This document shows, piece by piece, positions 47,781 to 56,574 of a stretch of 64,000 nucleotides of DNA. Location of the stretch: positions 1 to 64,000 of the forward strand of contig CAZPQQ010000007.1 of assembly GCA_964588665.1 (NCBI GenBank), in the 5' to 3' direction. Numbering within the stretch: the first letter of the stretch is position 1; each line of letters begins with the position of its first letter. Both the position numbers and the translations under genes were made by a program. A model generated the notes under the pieces. It worked only from the letters and a program-made list of their open reading frames with translations, was not told the DNA's origin and did not search any database. Origin of the DNA: UBA2160 sp964588665 (lineage in GTDB: Bacteria; Chloroflexota; Dehalococcoidia; Lucifugimonadales; UBA1123).

Positions 47781-48552
47781 CGCTCGCCTCCTTTTCAATC
47801 GTCGTTGGTTTCTTGCCCGCGCTTTGGCTCTTCGCGCGTCTGGCGGCTCTTTCCATCCCGGCCCTGGAAGGGCAACCCCAGGCCAGTGCGCACTCGCCGC
47901 ATCTGGGCCTCTGAGCCTTGCACACCTGCCTGCCGTGATAGATCAAATACATGTGGAACGGAAGCACGTCCTCGGGAGGAACCTTCGCTTCGAGCACGTC
48001 ATGGGCCTTGTCAGCCGATACCTTCGATCCCACCAGACCCAGTCGCTTCGAAACCCGATGGACGTGAGTGTCGACGGGCATCGCCGGCATGCCCAACGCG
48101 AAGCACAGGATGATCGCCGCGGTTTTGGGACCGACGCCTGGCAGTCTCTTCAGCCACGCCTTCGCCTCGCCAAGGGGCATCTCAGCCAGGAACGAAAGGT
48201 CATACGAGCCAACCTCTTCTTTTACCTGGATGAGGATCTCTTTGATCCTGACGGACTTCTGAGCGGCCAGTCCGCCCCTGCGAATCGCGTCTTCGATCTT
48301 CGAGGGAGGCGCTGCCGCGATAGAGTCCAACGACTCGAACGTCGCCATGAGGTTGTCGTACGCGCGAGTTGAGTTGACGTCGGAGGTATGTTGGGAAAGC
48401 ATCGTGTAGACCAACTCTTCCGCCGGATTGTATCTCGGCGTCCTCTCGATGGGTCCGTGGATCGGACCCAACAACTCCATGATGTCGGGAACTTTCACCC
48501 GTCGCCTTCCACCACTCGTCATGTCGGTCACAATTCCTCTCACCGCCGCCAA
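47773..48552 (-). CDS. nth: endonuclease III (DNA glycosylase/AP lyase)
   Basis: Up to 259 residues. The helix-hairpin-helix is L-P-G-V-G-P-K143-T, with K143 as the catalytic lysine and D161 in P-V-D-T-H-V-H-R 18 residues later, the E. coli spacing. The [4Fe-4S] loop is C211-x6-C218-x2-C221-x5-C227. It excises oxidised pyrimidines in base-excision repair. The N-terminus is uncertain: ATG at 48552 or 48522. The 3' end runs into the hypothetical gene at 47193. Confidence 0.92.
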   Translation of the reverse strand: MAAVRGIVTDMTSGGRRRVKVPDIMELLGPIHGPIERTPRYNPAEELVYTMLSQHTSDVNSTRAYDNLMATFESLDSIAAAPPSKIEDAIRRGGLAAQKSVRIKEILIQVKEEVGSYDLSFLAEMPLGEAKAWLKRLPGVGPKTAAIILCFALGMPAMPVDTHVHRVSKRLGLVGSKVSADKAHDVLEAKVPPEDVLPFHMYLIYHGRQVCKAQRPRCGECALAWGCPSRAGMERAARRAKSQSAGKKPTTIEKEASGD

Positions 48553-48617
48553 TCCGGCGGGTCCGTGTTGCCCCGCTCAGATTATATGGCACGCCATCGA
48601 CAAATCCCAGGTGAAAC

Positions 48618-48646
48618 TTGACAAATCGCCACGGGCTGACTAAGTT
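48618..48646 (+). promoter_or_regulatory. sigma70-type promoter for the HEAT-repeat gene
   Basis: TTGACA (48618-48623), 17-nt spacer, TAAGTT (48641-48646). The resulting leader of about 145 nt contains a hairpin CTCTCCGT / ACGGAGAG with a CTCC loop at 48743-48762. Confidence 0.6.
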
Positions 48647-48798
48647 CAAAGTGAGCGGCGGCGCGAGTTCGGGGCCTTCAAATACGTTGAATTCTCCCCA
48701 CCTAGGGCGCCGTCTTCTGGCATACTGAATAACATACAACTGCTCTCCGTCTCCACGGAGAGTCAAGAACTCGAACAGGCTGAGCGGAGTGCGACGCG

Positions 48799-49722
48799 GT
48801 GACCCTACAGCAATACGTTTCCGAGCTGTCAGACCCAGACGCATCCATCGACCATCCCGGACTGCTCCAGTTGTCGAGCCTGAGCAACGCTGAGGTTCGC
48901 GAAGTGATGTCCGTGTGGTCCGGGATCTCGACGCAACGCCGCTGCGAGATCCTCCAGTGGCTGACCGAGCTCGCCGACGACAACCTCAAGTTGGACTTCA
49001 CGGCGGTGTACCGGGCCTGTCTACGCGACATGGACGACGACGTCAGAGCCAACGCGGCCCGCGGAGTCTCGGACTGCGACGACCGCACGATCATCCGCCC
49101 TCTAATCGAAATCTTACTCAAAGACAAATCGGCGGATGTCAGAGCCGAGGCTGCGACCTCCTTGGGTAAGTTCGCGGAGTTCGCGCAAGAAGGCAAAGTC
49201 CTGCGCCGAGACGGCGAGAAGATTCGCACCGCTCTGCTGGAGGTGATCGGCAGAAGCGGCGAGAGCATGGAGTCTCGACGTCGGGCCATCGAAGCGGTCG
49301 CCAGCTTCAACTCGCCCCAGGTCGAGGACATAATCCGCGAGGCGTATTACGACGGCGACCTCAAGCTGAAGCAGAGCGCTGTTTTCGCGATGGGCCGGAG
49401 CTCTGACTCCCGGTGGCTCCCCATCGTGATCCAGGACACTAGAAACGAGGAACCGTCCATCCGTTTCGAGGCTGCCAACGCCTGCGGATACCTCGGAGAC
49501 GCCGTGACCGTTCCTCATCTGATCGCTATTCTCGAGGATGACGATGCGCAGGTGCAGCTTGCCGCCGTCAAATCCCTGGGACTGATCGGCGGAAGCCTTG
49601 CCAAACGCGCGCTGATTCAGTGCCTGACCATCGGCGACGAGACGATCGAGGAGGCAGCTACAGCGGCTCTCGGATCGATCGAATTCGATGAAGACCCGCT
49701 GGGGTTCACCTTCGAGCCCTGA
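48799..49722 (+). CDS. HEAT-repeat protein
   Basis: 307 residues from a GTG preceded by GGAGTG. It is made of about seven 30-residue helical repeats with D-x-D-x-x-V-R-A-x-A-A and A-x-x-A-L-G-x-[IL] signatures, the HEAT/PBS-lyase type scaffold. No catalytic residues are expected; such proteins bind partners or membranes. Divergent from nth. Partner unknown. Confidence 0.83.
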   Translation: MTLQQYVSELSDPDASIDHPGLLQLSSLSNAEVREVMSVWSGISTQRRCEILQWLTELADDNLKLDFTAVYRACLRDMDDDVRANAARGVSDCDDRTIIRPLIEILLKDKSADVRAEAATSLGKFAEFAQEGKVLRRDGEKIRTALLEVIGRSGESMESRRRAIEAVASFNSPQVEDIIREAYYDGDLKLKQSAVFAMGRSSDSRWLPIVIQDTRNEEPSIRFEAANACGYLGDAVTVPHLIAILEDDDAQVQLAAVKSLGLIGGSLAKRALIQCLTIGDETIEEAATAALGSIEFDEDPLGFTFEP

Positions 49723-49992
49723 TTCCCGGTTCAACACCCCTCTTAATCAGACGCCCTGATCCTCGAGAACGGCAATTCCTCAGTCGCCAGCCTTTGCATG
49801 TCGTGCTGCGCCCGCCGAACCTGATCGACGCCCGCCTATGCTAGAATCGAACCGATTCCGTCCGCGTGCGGCGCTGGATCGGGCAACTCGGTGGTTGACG
49901 TCGAGATCGATCCTCACCGCCCGCACCGTTCGCAGGTTCCGCGAGAGCCCCCGTAGTCTCGATCCGCGGTCAATATCCGAGGAAGGCGATAG

Positions 49993-50997
49993 ATGAACCC
50001 ATACGTTTCCGCACAGATTGCGTCGCTCGTGGAAGGGCTCCGTTTGCTGGAGGTCTATGTCACCGCGCCACTGGCTCTCCACACAGACATCCGGATGATG
50101 CGGGAGTCGCTTCCCTTCCCTCTGGCCGAGGAACTCTCTCGCGATGAGACATCGTTGCGACGTCAAGCACACGCTGAGCTCACCGACGACCGCACGGGCC
50201 TGGCGCTCGACGCCATCTCAGCGATCAGAGCGACGGCTCACACACTGATGGGGATAGGCGGGGATTCGAATTCGGCGTTGGACGAGTCGTGGTTGAGGCG
50301 CGCGCGGCTGGTGCTGCATCGGGCAGAGCAACAAGTGAGTGCCGATGTCAGAAGCGCCATGGCTCGCAAGGTGACCGGCATCTACGTGATTGTCGATCCG
50401 GAGGCCACGCAAGACCGACCCGTCGAAGAGGTTGCCCGCGCGACCCTCGAAGGCGGCGCCCGGGTGATTCAGCTTCGAAGCAAAGTGGACGACAAGAAGA
50501 TCGCACTGGAACAGGCCGTAGCGATCAAAGCGATGTGCGACGAGCACGACGCGGTGTTTTTCGTCAACGACGATGCCGACGTCGCCCGAGCCGCCAACGC
50601 CCACGGCCTTCATATCGGGCAGACCGACCTGCCGACTGAAGCGTCCAGAATGGTCATTACCCAAAGGCAAATCATCGGCCGGTCCAACAACGGCCTCGAA
50701 CAGGCGTTGGAGTCCCATGCGCAGGGGGTCGACTGCATCGCGGTCGGCGCCATCTACGCCACGTCCACGATGGGGAAGTCGGGTCGGACCGCCCTGGGGC
50801 CGGAAGCGATCAAGGAAGTGAAGGACGCGGTCCCGAGACCGATCATCGCCATCGGGGGCATCGGCAAGAGCAACATCGTCGACGTGGTCGAAGCCGGGGC
50901 CGACTGCGTGTGCGTCGTCAGCGCTATCACGTTCGCGGACGATCCCGAAGCTGCCACACGTGAGTTGGTCCGTATGTTCGAAGACGCGTCTGGGTGA
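49993..50997 (+). CDS. thiE: thiamin-phosphate synthase with N-terminal extension
   Basis: 334 residues. Residues about 128-334 are ThiE: G-I-Y-V-I-V-D, V-I-Q-L-R-S-K-V-D-D-K (HMP-PP site), V-N-D-D-A-D-V-A with G-L-H-I-G-Q-T-D-L-P, V-G-A-I-Y-A-T-S-T-M-G-K-S-G (THZ-P loop) and A-I-G-G-I-G. It joins HMP-PP and THZ-P to thiamin phosphate. The first 125 residues are helical with many Arg and Glu and are not part of the standard enzyme; similar extensions occur in some deep-branching bacteria. tenA at 40246 supports pyrimidine salvage. Confidence 0.9.
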   Translation: MNPYVSAQIASLVEGLRLLEVYVTAPLALHTDIRMMRESLPFPLAEELSRDETSLRRQAHAELTDDRTGLALDAISAIRATAHTLMGIGGDSNSALDESWLRRARLVLHRAEQQVSADVRSAMARKVTGIYVIVDPEATQDRPVEEVARATLEGGARVIQLRSKVDDKKIALEQAVAIKAMCDEHDAVFFVNDDADVARAANAHGLHIGQTDLPTEASRMVITQRQIIGRSNNGLEQALESHAQGVDCIAVGAIYATSTMGKSGRTALGPEAIKEVKDAVPRPIIAIGGIGKSNIVDVVEAGADCVCVVSAITFADDPEAATRELVRMFEDASG

Positions 50998-51026
50998 TGG
51001 TGGGGGCTTGGGCGTCGTGGGGCTGG

Positions 51027-51051
51027 CTTGGGCGTGAACGCCCAGAGCACC
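51027..51051 (+). repeat. family B hairpin repeat (GGGCGT variant)
   Basis: GGGCGT-GA-ACGCCC followed by AGAGCACC, in the 92-nt gap between thiE and the translin-like gene. Compared with the 35841 copy, two stem pairs are changed on both sides so that pairing is kept. Confidence 0.75.
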
Positions 51052-51089
51052 GGTTGCCCCACATCCAGCCAATACGACAGGAGCAAACA

Positions 51090-51770
51090 TTGTCCGAGGC
51101 ATCGAACACGGCAGACGTACGTCAACTGGTCGAAGCGGTCCGCGCCGCGGGTGAGCTCGCCCGCCAACGGATGAGCGAGACCCATTCCGCGCGGGAGACC
51201 GCCCTGACCACATCTCGTCAGATCATCCGGCTCTCAGCCAACTCAATTCGAGCCGCCCATCGCAACGAATTCGCGGACGCCAGCCGGCTGATCGCAGAGG
51301 CGCGCCAAATGGTGGAGGAGCTCAAAGATGTTCGCGCGGGTCATCCCGAGGTCTTTTTCGGCGGCTTCGTCGAGGACAGCCTGAAGGAGTACGTCGAGGC
51401 GTCCGCCACACTGGCCTTCACCCAAGGCTCTCCGCTGCCGACCATGGAAGAGCTTGGCATCGGCGCGGCCGCTTACATGAACGGCATGGCCGAAGCCATC
51501 GGCGAGCTTCGCCGATTCGTGCTGGACATCCTCAGACGAGACGACGTGTCCCGCTGCGAGAACCTGTTGGAGATCATGGACGAAGTGTACGCGGTGCTCG
51601 TGACGCTGGACTTTCCCGATGCTGTCACTCGCGGGCTCAGACGCAACACCGACGTGATGCGCGGCGTCATCGAGCGAACGCGGGGCGATCTCACCGTGGC
51701 CCTCAGACAGCGATCGCTGGAAGATCAGCTCGCACGGCTTGCCGACCGCCTCGACTCGGACGCGGGGTGA
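51090..51770 (+). CDS. translin-family protein
   Basis: 226 residues from TTG 51090, with AGGAG 6 nt upstream; the frame is open to 50994 but that part is the hairpin repeat. The all-helical pattern R-Q-I-I-R-L-S-A-N-S-I-R-A-A-H-R-N-E, V-F-F-G-G-F-V-E-D-S-L-K-E-Y-V-E-A and D-A-V-T-R-G-L-R-R-x-x-D-V-x-R fits translin, a nucleic-acid-binding fold found in archaea and eukaryotes and sporadically in bacteria. Role unknown; perhaps RNA processing. It is followed by the hppA leader. Confidence 0.78.
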   Translation: MSEASNTADVRQLVEAVRAAGELARQRMSETHSARETALTTSRQIIRLSANSIRAAHRNEFADASRLIAEARQMVEELKDVRAGHPEVFFGGFVEDSLKEYVEASATLAFTQGSPLPTMEELGIGAAAYMNGMAEAIGELRRFVLDILRRDDVSRCENLLEIMDEVYAVLVTLDFPDAVTRGLRRNTDVMRGVIERTRGDLTVALRQRSLEDQLARLADRLDSDAG

Positions 51771-51860
51771 ATCGCTCCCTGGCACGCCTCGCGTCCGCCT
51801 GAGCCGAAGCCTGCCACGCACACCCAGCCCCAAACGGCGGCGGCGAGGTCCTAACTCGCC

Positions 51861-51889
51861 TTGACCCTCCCATCGGGCCTATGTTAGCT
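51861..51889 (+). promoter_or_regulatory. candidate hppA promoter
   Basis: TTGACC (51861-51866), 17-nt spacer, TTAGCT (51884-51889). The same -10 hexamer at the same spacing follows TTGACG upstream of the receiver gene (56428-56456), which lends mutual support. Transcription would start near 51896, upstream of the hairpin below. Confidence 0.45.
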
Positions 51890-51918
51890 TTTCGTCAGCT
51901 ACCAGACCCTGGAACTTG

Positions 51919-51950
51919 CGGCCTTCCCATCGAGAGGGAAGGCCGTTTTT
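51919..51950 (+). terminator. perfect intrinsic terminator/attenuator in the hppA leader
   Basis: CGGCCTTCCC (51919-51928), 7-nt loop, GGGAAGGCCG (51936-51945), then TTTTT (51946-51950). It lies 181-bp-gap side of the translin-like gene's stop (about 150 nt after it) but only 14 nt before the hppA start, with the hppA ribosome site GGAGG (51952-51956) immediately after. If the promoter at 51861 is real, this is a leader attenuator; otherwise it ends the translin-like transcript. Confidence 0.8.
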
Positions 51951-51963
51951 GCGGAGGCACGCA

Positions 51964-54048
51964 TTGACTATCATCTATCTGGCCATCGGCGCTGGAGTTT
52001 TTGCCCTGGCATACGCCGCCCTGCTCACGATGCGCATCCTGAAGAGCGATCCCGGAACTGAGCAGGTTCAGGCTATCGGCAGGGCCATCCAGGAAGGCGC
52101 GATGGCGTTCCTGTCACGCGAATACCGCCTGCTGGCCGTCTTCGTCGTCTTCATGTTCATCGTCTTGGCCGTGTTCATCGACTTTGACGTATTGGACAAA
52201 GTTCCCGAGGACAGCGAAAGCATTCCCAAGACCGCGATTTCCTACCTGGCGGGGGCCATCGGATCCGGCCTGGCTGGATTCATAGGCATGAGCATCGCTG
52301 TCAGAGCCAACACCCGCACAACGGTTCAAGCCCAGCGCGGCCTCAACCCGGCCCTGCGAGTCGCATTCAACTCAGGCGCCGTCATGGGCGTATCTGTTGT
52401 CGGCATCGGCCTTATCGGCATCACGGTGATGTACTGGATATTCAAGGACATCAACGTCGTCGCGGGATTCGGCTTCGGCGCATCGTCCATCGCCCTGTTC
52501 GCCAGGGTTGGCGGCGGCATATACACCAAGGCCGCCGACGTGGGCGCCGACCTGGTCGGCAAGATCGAGCAAGGCATACCGGAAGACGACCCGCGCAACC
52601 CCGCGACCGTGGCCGACAACGTCGGCGACAACGTCGGCGACGTTGCCGGCATGGGCGCCGACCTGTTCGAGTCCTATGTCGGCTCCATTATCGCGACCAT
52701 CGCTTTGGCCGCGGTGGGGGCGGGCGCTCTGAACATGGCTGCTCCTACCGAATTCGACGAAAACCTGGTGCTGCTGCCGATCTTGATCGCGCTAACCGGA
52801 ATCTTCGCTTCCATTCTGGGCACGTTCCTCGTACGGACCCCCGAGGGCGCCAACATGGGGCGGTTGCTCTGGTCTCTGCGGACTGGCATCTTCGGCGCCG
52901 GCATTTTGGTGCTGATCGGAACCGCCATATCCATCACCGTGCTCGACCTCGATTTCAAGCTGTTCTGGATCGTGGTCATTGGCCTCGTGGCTGGCCAGAT
53001 CATCGGAACGAGCTCGGAAGTCTTCACGTCCTACGAGTACCGTTTCACGCGCAACATCGCGCAGCAGTCCGAGACCGGGCCGGCAACCGTGATTATCGGC
53101 GGCCTGGGTTTGGGGATGCTCAGCACGGTCGTGCCGGCGCTCGTCATCGTCGTAGCAATGTGGTTCGCCAACGACCTGGCCAGCACGTACGGCGTGGCGT
53201 TGGCAGCCGTCAGCATGCTCTCGACTCTGGGAATAACCCTCGCGACCGACGCGTACGGTCCCGTGGCCGACAACGCTGGGGGCATCGCGGAACAGGCCGG
53301 CCTGGACCCAGAGGTTCGCGAACGCACCGACGCGCTGGACTCCCTGGGCAACACGACCGCCGCGACGGGCAAGGGCTTCGCCATCGGCTCCGCCGTTCTG
53401 ACAGCCCTGGCGCTGATGGCCGCTTACTCGGTAGTCGTCGACAACATCAACGAGACGAGAGCGCTGGACGAGGGGATACCGTTCGTAAAAGTATCCTTCG
53501 ACCTGACAAACATCAAAGTGTTGATGGGACTGTTCATCGGCAGCCTGACCCCGTTCCTGTTCGGCGCCCTGACGATGCAGGCCGTCGGGCGCGCCGCGAT
53601 GGCAATGGTTACCGAGGTGCGGAGACAGTTCCGTGAGATCCCCGGATTGATCGAAGGCACAGCCGACGCTGACTACGCTCGCGCGGTCGACATCAGCACC
53701 AACGGTGCCATGAAAGAGATGGTCGTCCCAGGAATCCTGGCCGTCGCCGCCCCGATCCTCGTGGGCGTAATCCTTGGGGCCGAAGCCCTCGGCGGCCTGC
53801 TCATCGGCTCAATCGCGTCAGGGTTCCTGCTGGCCGTCATGATGGCCAACGCGGGAGGAGCGTGGGACAACGCCAAGAAGTTCATCGAAGCGGGCGCACA
53901 CGGAGGCAAGGGATCGGCGTCTCACGAAGCCGCGGTCGTCGGCGACACGGTTGGCGACCCCTTCAAAGACACCTCCGGCCCAGCCCTGAACATCCTCATC
54001 AAGCTGATGTCCATCGTAGCCCTCGTCTTCGCCCCGCTGTTTTTGTAA
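51964..54048 (+). CDS. hppA: membrane-bound ion-pumping pyrophosphatase, K+-dependent type
   Basis: 694 residues from TTG 51964, which has GGAGG 7 nt upstream. About 16 membrane helices couple PPi hydrolysis to H+ or Na+ export. The substrate loop [27 protein letters not shown] and the C-terminal [10 protein letters not shown] are intact. G462-N-T-T-A-A-T-G-K-G has Ala where K+-independent enzymes carry Lys, so the K+-requiring class is indicated. The pumped ion cannot be read confidently. The terminator-like leader suggests regulated expression. Confidence 0.95.
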   Translation: MTIIYLAIGAGVFALAYAALLTMRILKSDPGTEQVQAIGRAIQEGAMAFLSREYRLLAVFVVFMFIVLAVFIDFDVLDKVPEDSESIPKTAISYLAGAIGSGLAGFIGMSIAVRANTRTTVQAQRGLNPALRVAFNSGAVMGVSVVGIGLIGITVMYWIFKDINVVAGFGFGASSIALFARVGGGIYTKAADVGADLVGKIEQGIPEDDPRNPATVADNVGDNVGDVAGMGADLFESYVGSIIATIALAAVGAGALNMAAPTEFDENLVLLPILIALTGIFASILGTFLVRTPEGANMGRLLWSLRTGIFGAGILVLIGTAISITVLDLDFKLFWIVVIGLVAGQIIGTSSEVFTSYEYRFTRNIAQQSETGPATVIIGGLGLGMLSTVVPALVIVVAMWFANDLASTYGVALAAVSMLSTLGITLATDAYGPVADNAGGIAEQAGLDPEVRERTDALDSLGNTTAATGKGFAIGSAVLTALALMAAYSVVVDNINETRALDEGIPFVKVSFDLTNIKVLMGLFIGSLTPFLFGALTMQAVGRAAMAMVTEVRRQFREIPGLIEGTADADYARAVDISTNGAMKEMVVPGILAVAAPILVGVILGAEALGGLLIGSIASGFLLAVMMANAGGAWDNAKKFIEAGAHGGKGSASHEAAVVGDTVGDPFKDTSGPALNILIKLMSIVALVFAPLFL

Positions 54049-54062
54049 AGAATCTTAATGAG

Positions 54063-54090
54063 TCACGGCGACGCACTGCCGTCGCCGTGA
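54063..54090 (+). terminator. hairpin downstream of hppA
   Basis: TCACGGCGACG / CGTCGCCGTGA, a perfect 11-bp stem with a CACTGC loop, 15 nt after the hppA stop. No T tract follows, so it is probably a 3' stabiliser or a factor-dependent terminator. Confidence 0.65.
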
Positions 54091-54138
54091 TGCAACGCCC
54101 GCTTGTCGATGGGTTGTGGGACCATCTGCAGCGCCAGA

Positions 54139-55053
54139 TCAGTGTGCGTCCGGCGAACGACATCCGTTCCACGGCAGCATCACCGCCCCCACACTCCGCT
54201 CGGCATCAGTACGCCCCGCGCGCGACCAGGCCGTCGGCGCGGAGGTGCGCCGTCCACTCGACCAGTCTGCCGACGCGGGAGCGGAGTTCGTAGACTTCGA
54301 CCCAGCATACGCCCGAGTACTTGATCGAGCCCGAGGCTGTGCCGGTCGGGGCGAATTCGAAGTCGACGGCGCTGCCGTGGGCGCCCAGCGGGCCGAGCAC
54401 GGCGTCCGGGCCGGAGCTGGCCGCGTCGTCGTAGAGGCCTCGGAGTACGAACCGCGCGTCTTCGGCGGTCGGCAGAAACACCCGGCCCTGGTCCGCCATG
54501 CCCGTTGTCTCGCGGAGATAGCGCGCGCCCGGCAGCCCGTCGATTTCGGTGATGTAGGCCGACAGGTCGCGTTGCGTGCCTCCCGTATCGTCCAGCAGGA
54601 ATTTCGATCGATCGGAGTCGAAGAAGGCCATTTGGAAATCACCTGCTTCACGAACTTGCATTCGAAGTCGGCGGCCGAGTACCGGCCTCCGGCGATCTCG
54701 ACGACTCGAAATCCGCCGATGGCCGCCAGCCTCCCGTCGTCGACCGCACCGCCCCACGTCGGATCCGAGTCGAGCTGCGCCTCGATGCTTTTGGTCCCCA
54801 GCGGGTCCATGTACTTGGTCAGCTCGTCCTGGCCCTGGGCATGGTCCGCGCTGGACAGCAAGAGAGTGACCGTAATCGCGCCGACAAACGACGAGCCGCC
54901 CATTGTGATCGGCGTCTCCCGGCTCGCGAAACGGATGAGCGCCGCTGGGAGCTCGTGCACCGCTTCTGGTTCGTGGTCGTAGACGCGGAGTCCGGAGATG
55001 TTCTCTAGCAATGTCTTCAGGCCGTCTCTAGCCGCCGTCATTTCATCTGCCAT
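54139..55053 (-). CDS. phage tail-completion-like protein, run-on frame
   Basis: Only the first 145 or so residues look like protein: R-D-G-L-K-T-L-L-E-N-I-S-G-L-R-V-Y, P-A-A-L-I-R-F-A-S and T-V-T-L-L-L-S-S. This layout is typical of small phage head-tail or tail-terminator proteins. The remaining 159 codons are Arg/Ser/Thr-rich out-of-frame overlap with the next gene; a TGA in a neighbouring frame right at the next gene's ribosome site suggests a frameshift abolished the true stop. It is probably a decaying prophage gene. Real coding part about 54620-55053. Confidence 0.5.
   Translation of the reverse strand: MADEMTAARDGLKTLLENISGLRVYDHEPEAVHELPAALIRFASRETPITMGGSSFVGAITVTLLLSSADHAQGQDELTKYMDPLGTKSIEAQLDSDPTWGGAVDDGRLAAIGGFRVVEIAGGRYSAADFECKFVKQVISKWPSSTPIDRNSCWTIREARNATCRPTSPKSTGCRARAISARQRAWRTRAGCFCRPPKTRGSYSEASTTTRPAPARTPCSARWAPTAAPSTSNSPRPAQPRARSSTRAYAGSKSTNSAPASADWSSGRRTSAPTAWSRAGRTDAERSVGAVMLPWNGCRSPDAH
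54206..54631 (-). CDS. phage tail-tube-like protein
   Basis: 141 residues, ATG 54631 preceded by AGGTGAT. The sequence S-K-F-L-L-D-D-T-G-G-T-Q-R-D-L-S-A-Y-I-T-E-I-D-G-L-P-G, V-D-F-E-F-A-P-T-G and G-S-I-K-Y-S-G-V-C matches the general form of phage tail-tube subunits. It is the best-preserved member of a small phage island (54139-56040) with no capsid, terminase or integrase. Whether it is expressed is unknown. Confidence 0.6.
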   Translation of the reverse strand: MAFFDSDRSKFLLDDTGGTQRDLSAYITEIDGLPGARYLRETTGMADQGRVFLPTAEDARFVLRGLYDDAASSGPDAVLGPLGAHGSAVDFEFAPTGTASGSIKYSGVCWVEVYELRSRVGRLVEWTAHLRADGLVARGAY

Positions 55054-55160
55054 GGTCGCTCTCCACTGCTACAAGGTGTGAAAATACCAACGGGTGGCGG
55101 CACACAGTGTCCCGTGTCGCAAACTCGTTGCAAAGATCGCGCGACGCATTCGAGCGGGCG

Positions 55161-55188
55161 GTGGTTCGACAAGCTCACCACGAACGGA
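55161..55188. repeat. family A palindrome
   Basis: GTGGTTCGACAAGCTCACCA… , nearly identical to the unit at 4430. It lies in the gap between two phage remnants. Confidence 0.7.
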
Positions 55189-55280
55189 GAGAACCGACGC
55201 TCTCCTCGCTTTGAACCCGTCGGAGGGCTATCCGAATCGCCAAGCTAACATCTGATTCAGGACACTAAACACGACGGTCG

Positions 55281-56058
55281 TCACACCGTAGTCCCAATCC
55301 GCGTGTAAGCCGACAGCAACGCCATCACGTCAAGGTCCAATGCGGCCGAGCCGCGGCCTCGTTGGCCTCCGGATGGATCGGGACGCGATACAGGGGTGTC
55401 TCGACGCTTCCACAGGCGCGCTGCCTGAATCAGGGTCGCCTCGGCGATCGGAGACGGGTACTGGTATATCGCTAAGGCCGCGCCCGTCGTGTGCGCGGCG
55501 GCGGTCGTGCCGTTGACGCCTCTGACGACCGTGAGCGTGTTCGTGGAGTAGCTCTGCACGTACATCTGCTCGGAGTCGACGAGTATCGTGTGGCCCGCCT
55601 CGATGTCCGTCCGGGCGGAGACGTCCGTGCCGGTCTCAGAGGCGTCCAGCTCTTCTCCCAGCGTTTCCGTGGCTGAGTTGAGTCTCTGTCTGCCAGTAAC
55701 CCCATTGCCCGATCGCCTGCACCGTCTGTCGACCGGCGGGCCAGTCGGTCTTGTTTCCGGCGTCCGTGTCGACGACAAGCCGAGAGTACGGTCTGGACCC
55801 ATCGTGGCCGCCAGTCGGGTCGGCATTCGGAGGTTCGATCAGGTAGTCGGCGGCGGCCCAGGTCGTTTCGAAAGTCCGGTCTTTGTCATCGTCCGTTTTC
55901 AGCCCGTTGGCGTCGATCGAGACCAGGTCCGGCGTCAGCAGTTCGTGGCCGCCGGCGCTGTCGAAGATTCGGATGGCCGCCAACACGTAGAAGTGCCTGT
56001 TGCAGTATGCGTCGATCTGACGGCTCACACCCTCGATCACAACACGGAGGCGAGTGTC
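55281..56058 (-). pseudogene. phage gp6-like head-tail connector, frameshifted and 5'-truncated
   Basis: The upstream part (about 55695-56058) reads T-R-L-R-V-V-I-E-G-V-S-R-Q-I-D-A-Y-C-N-R-H-F, the hallmark of head-tail connectors, and goes on to V-Q-A-I-G-Q-W-G-Y-W. The continuation S-A-T-E-T-L-G-E-E-L-D-A-S, L-T-V-V-R-G-V-N-G-T-T-A-A-A-H and I-A-E-A-T-L-I-Q-A-A-R-L-W-K-R-R is in another frame down to 55281. A shift of one base near 55670-55695 separates them. The 5' end runs into a lipoprotein signal sequence in a different frame, so the normal start is gone. Confidence 0.7.
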
Positions 56059-56150
56059 GGTGGCGGCGTTTCCTCCTCGCCACCGCACGCCGCAAGCGAC
56101 AACACGACTACCATCGTCAAAGCCCATATGTTGCGGGGCATCATTCTCAA
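56037..56150 (-). pseudogene. truncated lipoprotein gene (signal peptide only)
   Basis: A TTG start at 56150, 5 nt after GAGGTG, opens a frame of 37 residues with a textbook lipoprotein signal: N-I-W-A-L-T-M-V-V-V-L-S-L-A-A-C, then G-G-E-E-E-T-P-P-P-T, and a stop at 56037. The mature protein is missing; the frame ends where the phage connector sequence begins. This marks a recombination junction between a host lipoprotein gene and phage DNA. Confidence 0.65.
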
Positions 56151-56574
56151 CGCAACACCTCTGTCCTGAATGTCGGCACATTATACATCCGCGATTCGAT
56201 TCACCTTCAATCAGCGGCGTCGAGCCCTGGATCCACATCTGCACCACGCTGAGCCGCGTGGTCGTGTCGAGAACAGCTGACCAATCGCACCCGTATTGTC
56301 CGCCGGTGCATCGCGAGAGATCAACGCCTAAGACCGCGCGATCGACTCAGGTCGACCAACTGATATCGACTGGTTTGAATGCGTGCCGAATGTTGACGCG
56401 AATCTCCCTCCGATACCAGCCTGAGAGTTGACGGCATGACGTGTTATTCGTTAGCTTGGCGATGCTGAAACGAGCAACTCAGATGTTACCCGTCGAGCGT
56501 TCGCGCTCGATGTTCCGGCGCGTCAGAAGGCCGCATTGTGCCTCTCTTCGCGTCCGGGATTGGAAGGATACGCG
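56151..56574. other. intergenic, promoter and leader of the receiver gene
   Basis: Holds the promoter at 56428-56456 and a leader hairpin TCGAGCG-TTCG-CGCTCGA (56493-56510), a 7-bp stem with a UUCG tetraloop. Nothing else is recognised in 56160-56420. Confidence 0.5.
56428..56456 (+). promoter_or_regulatory. candidate promoter of the receiver-domain gene
   Basis: TTGACG (56428-56433), 17-nt spacer, TTAGCT (56451-56456), the same -10 as the hppA candidate. It predicts a leader of about 110 nt. Confidence 0.5.
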
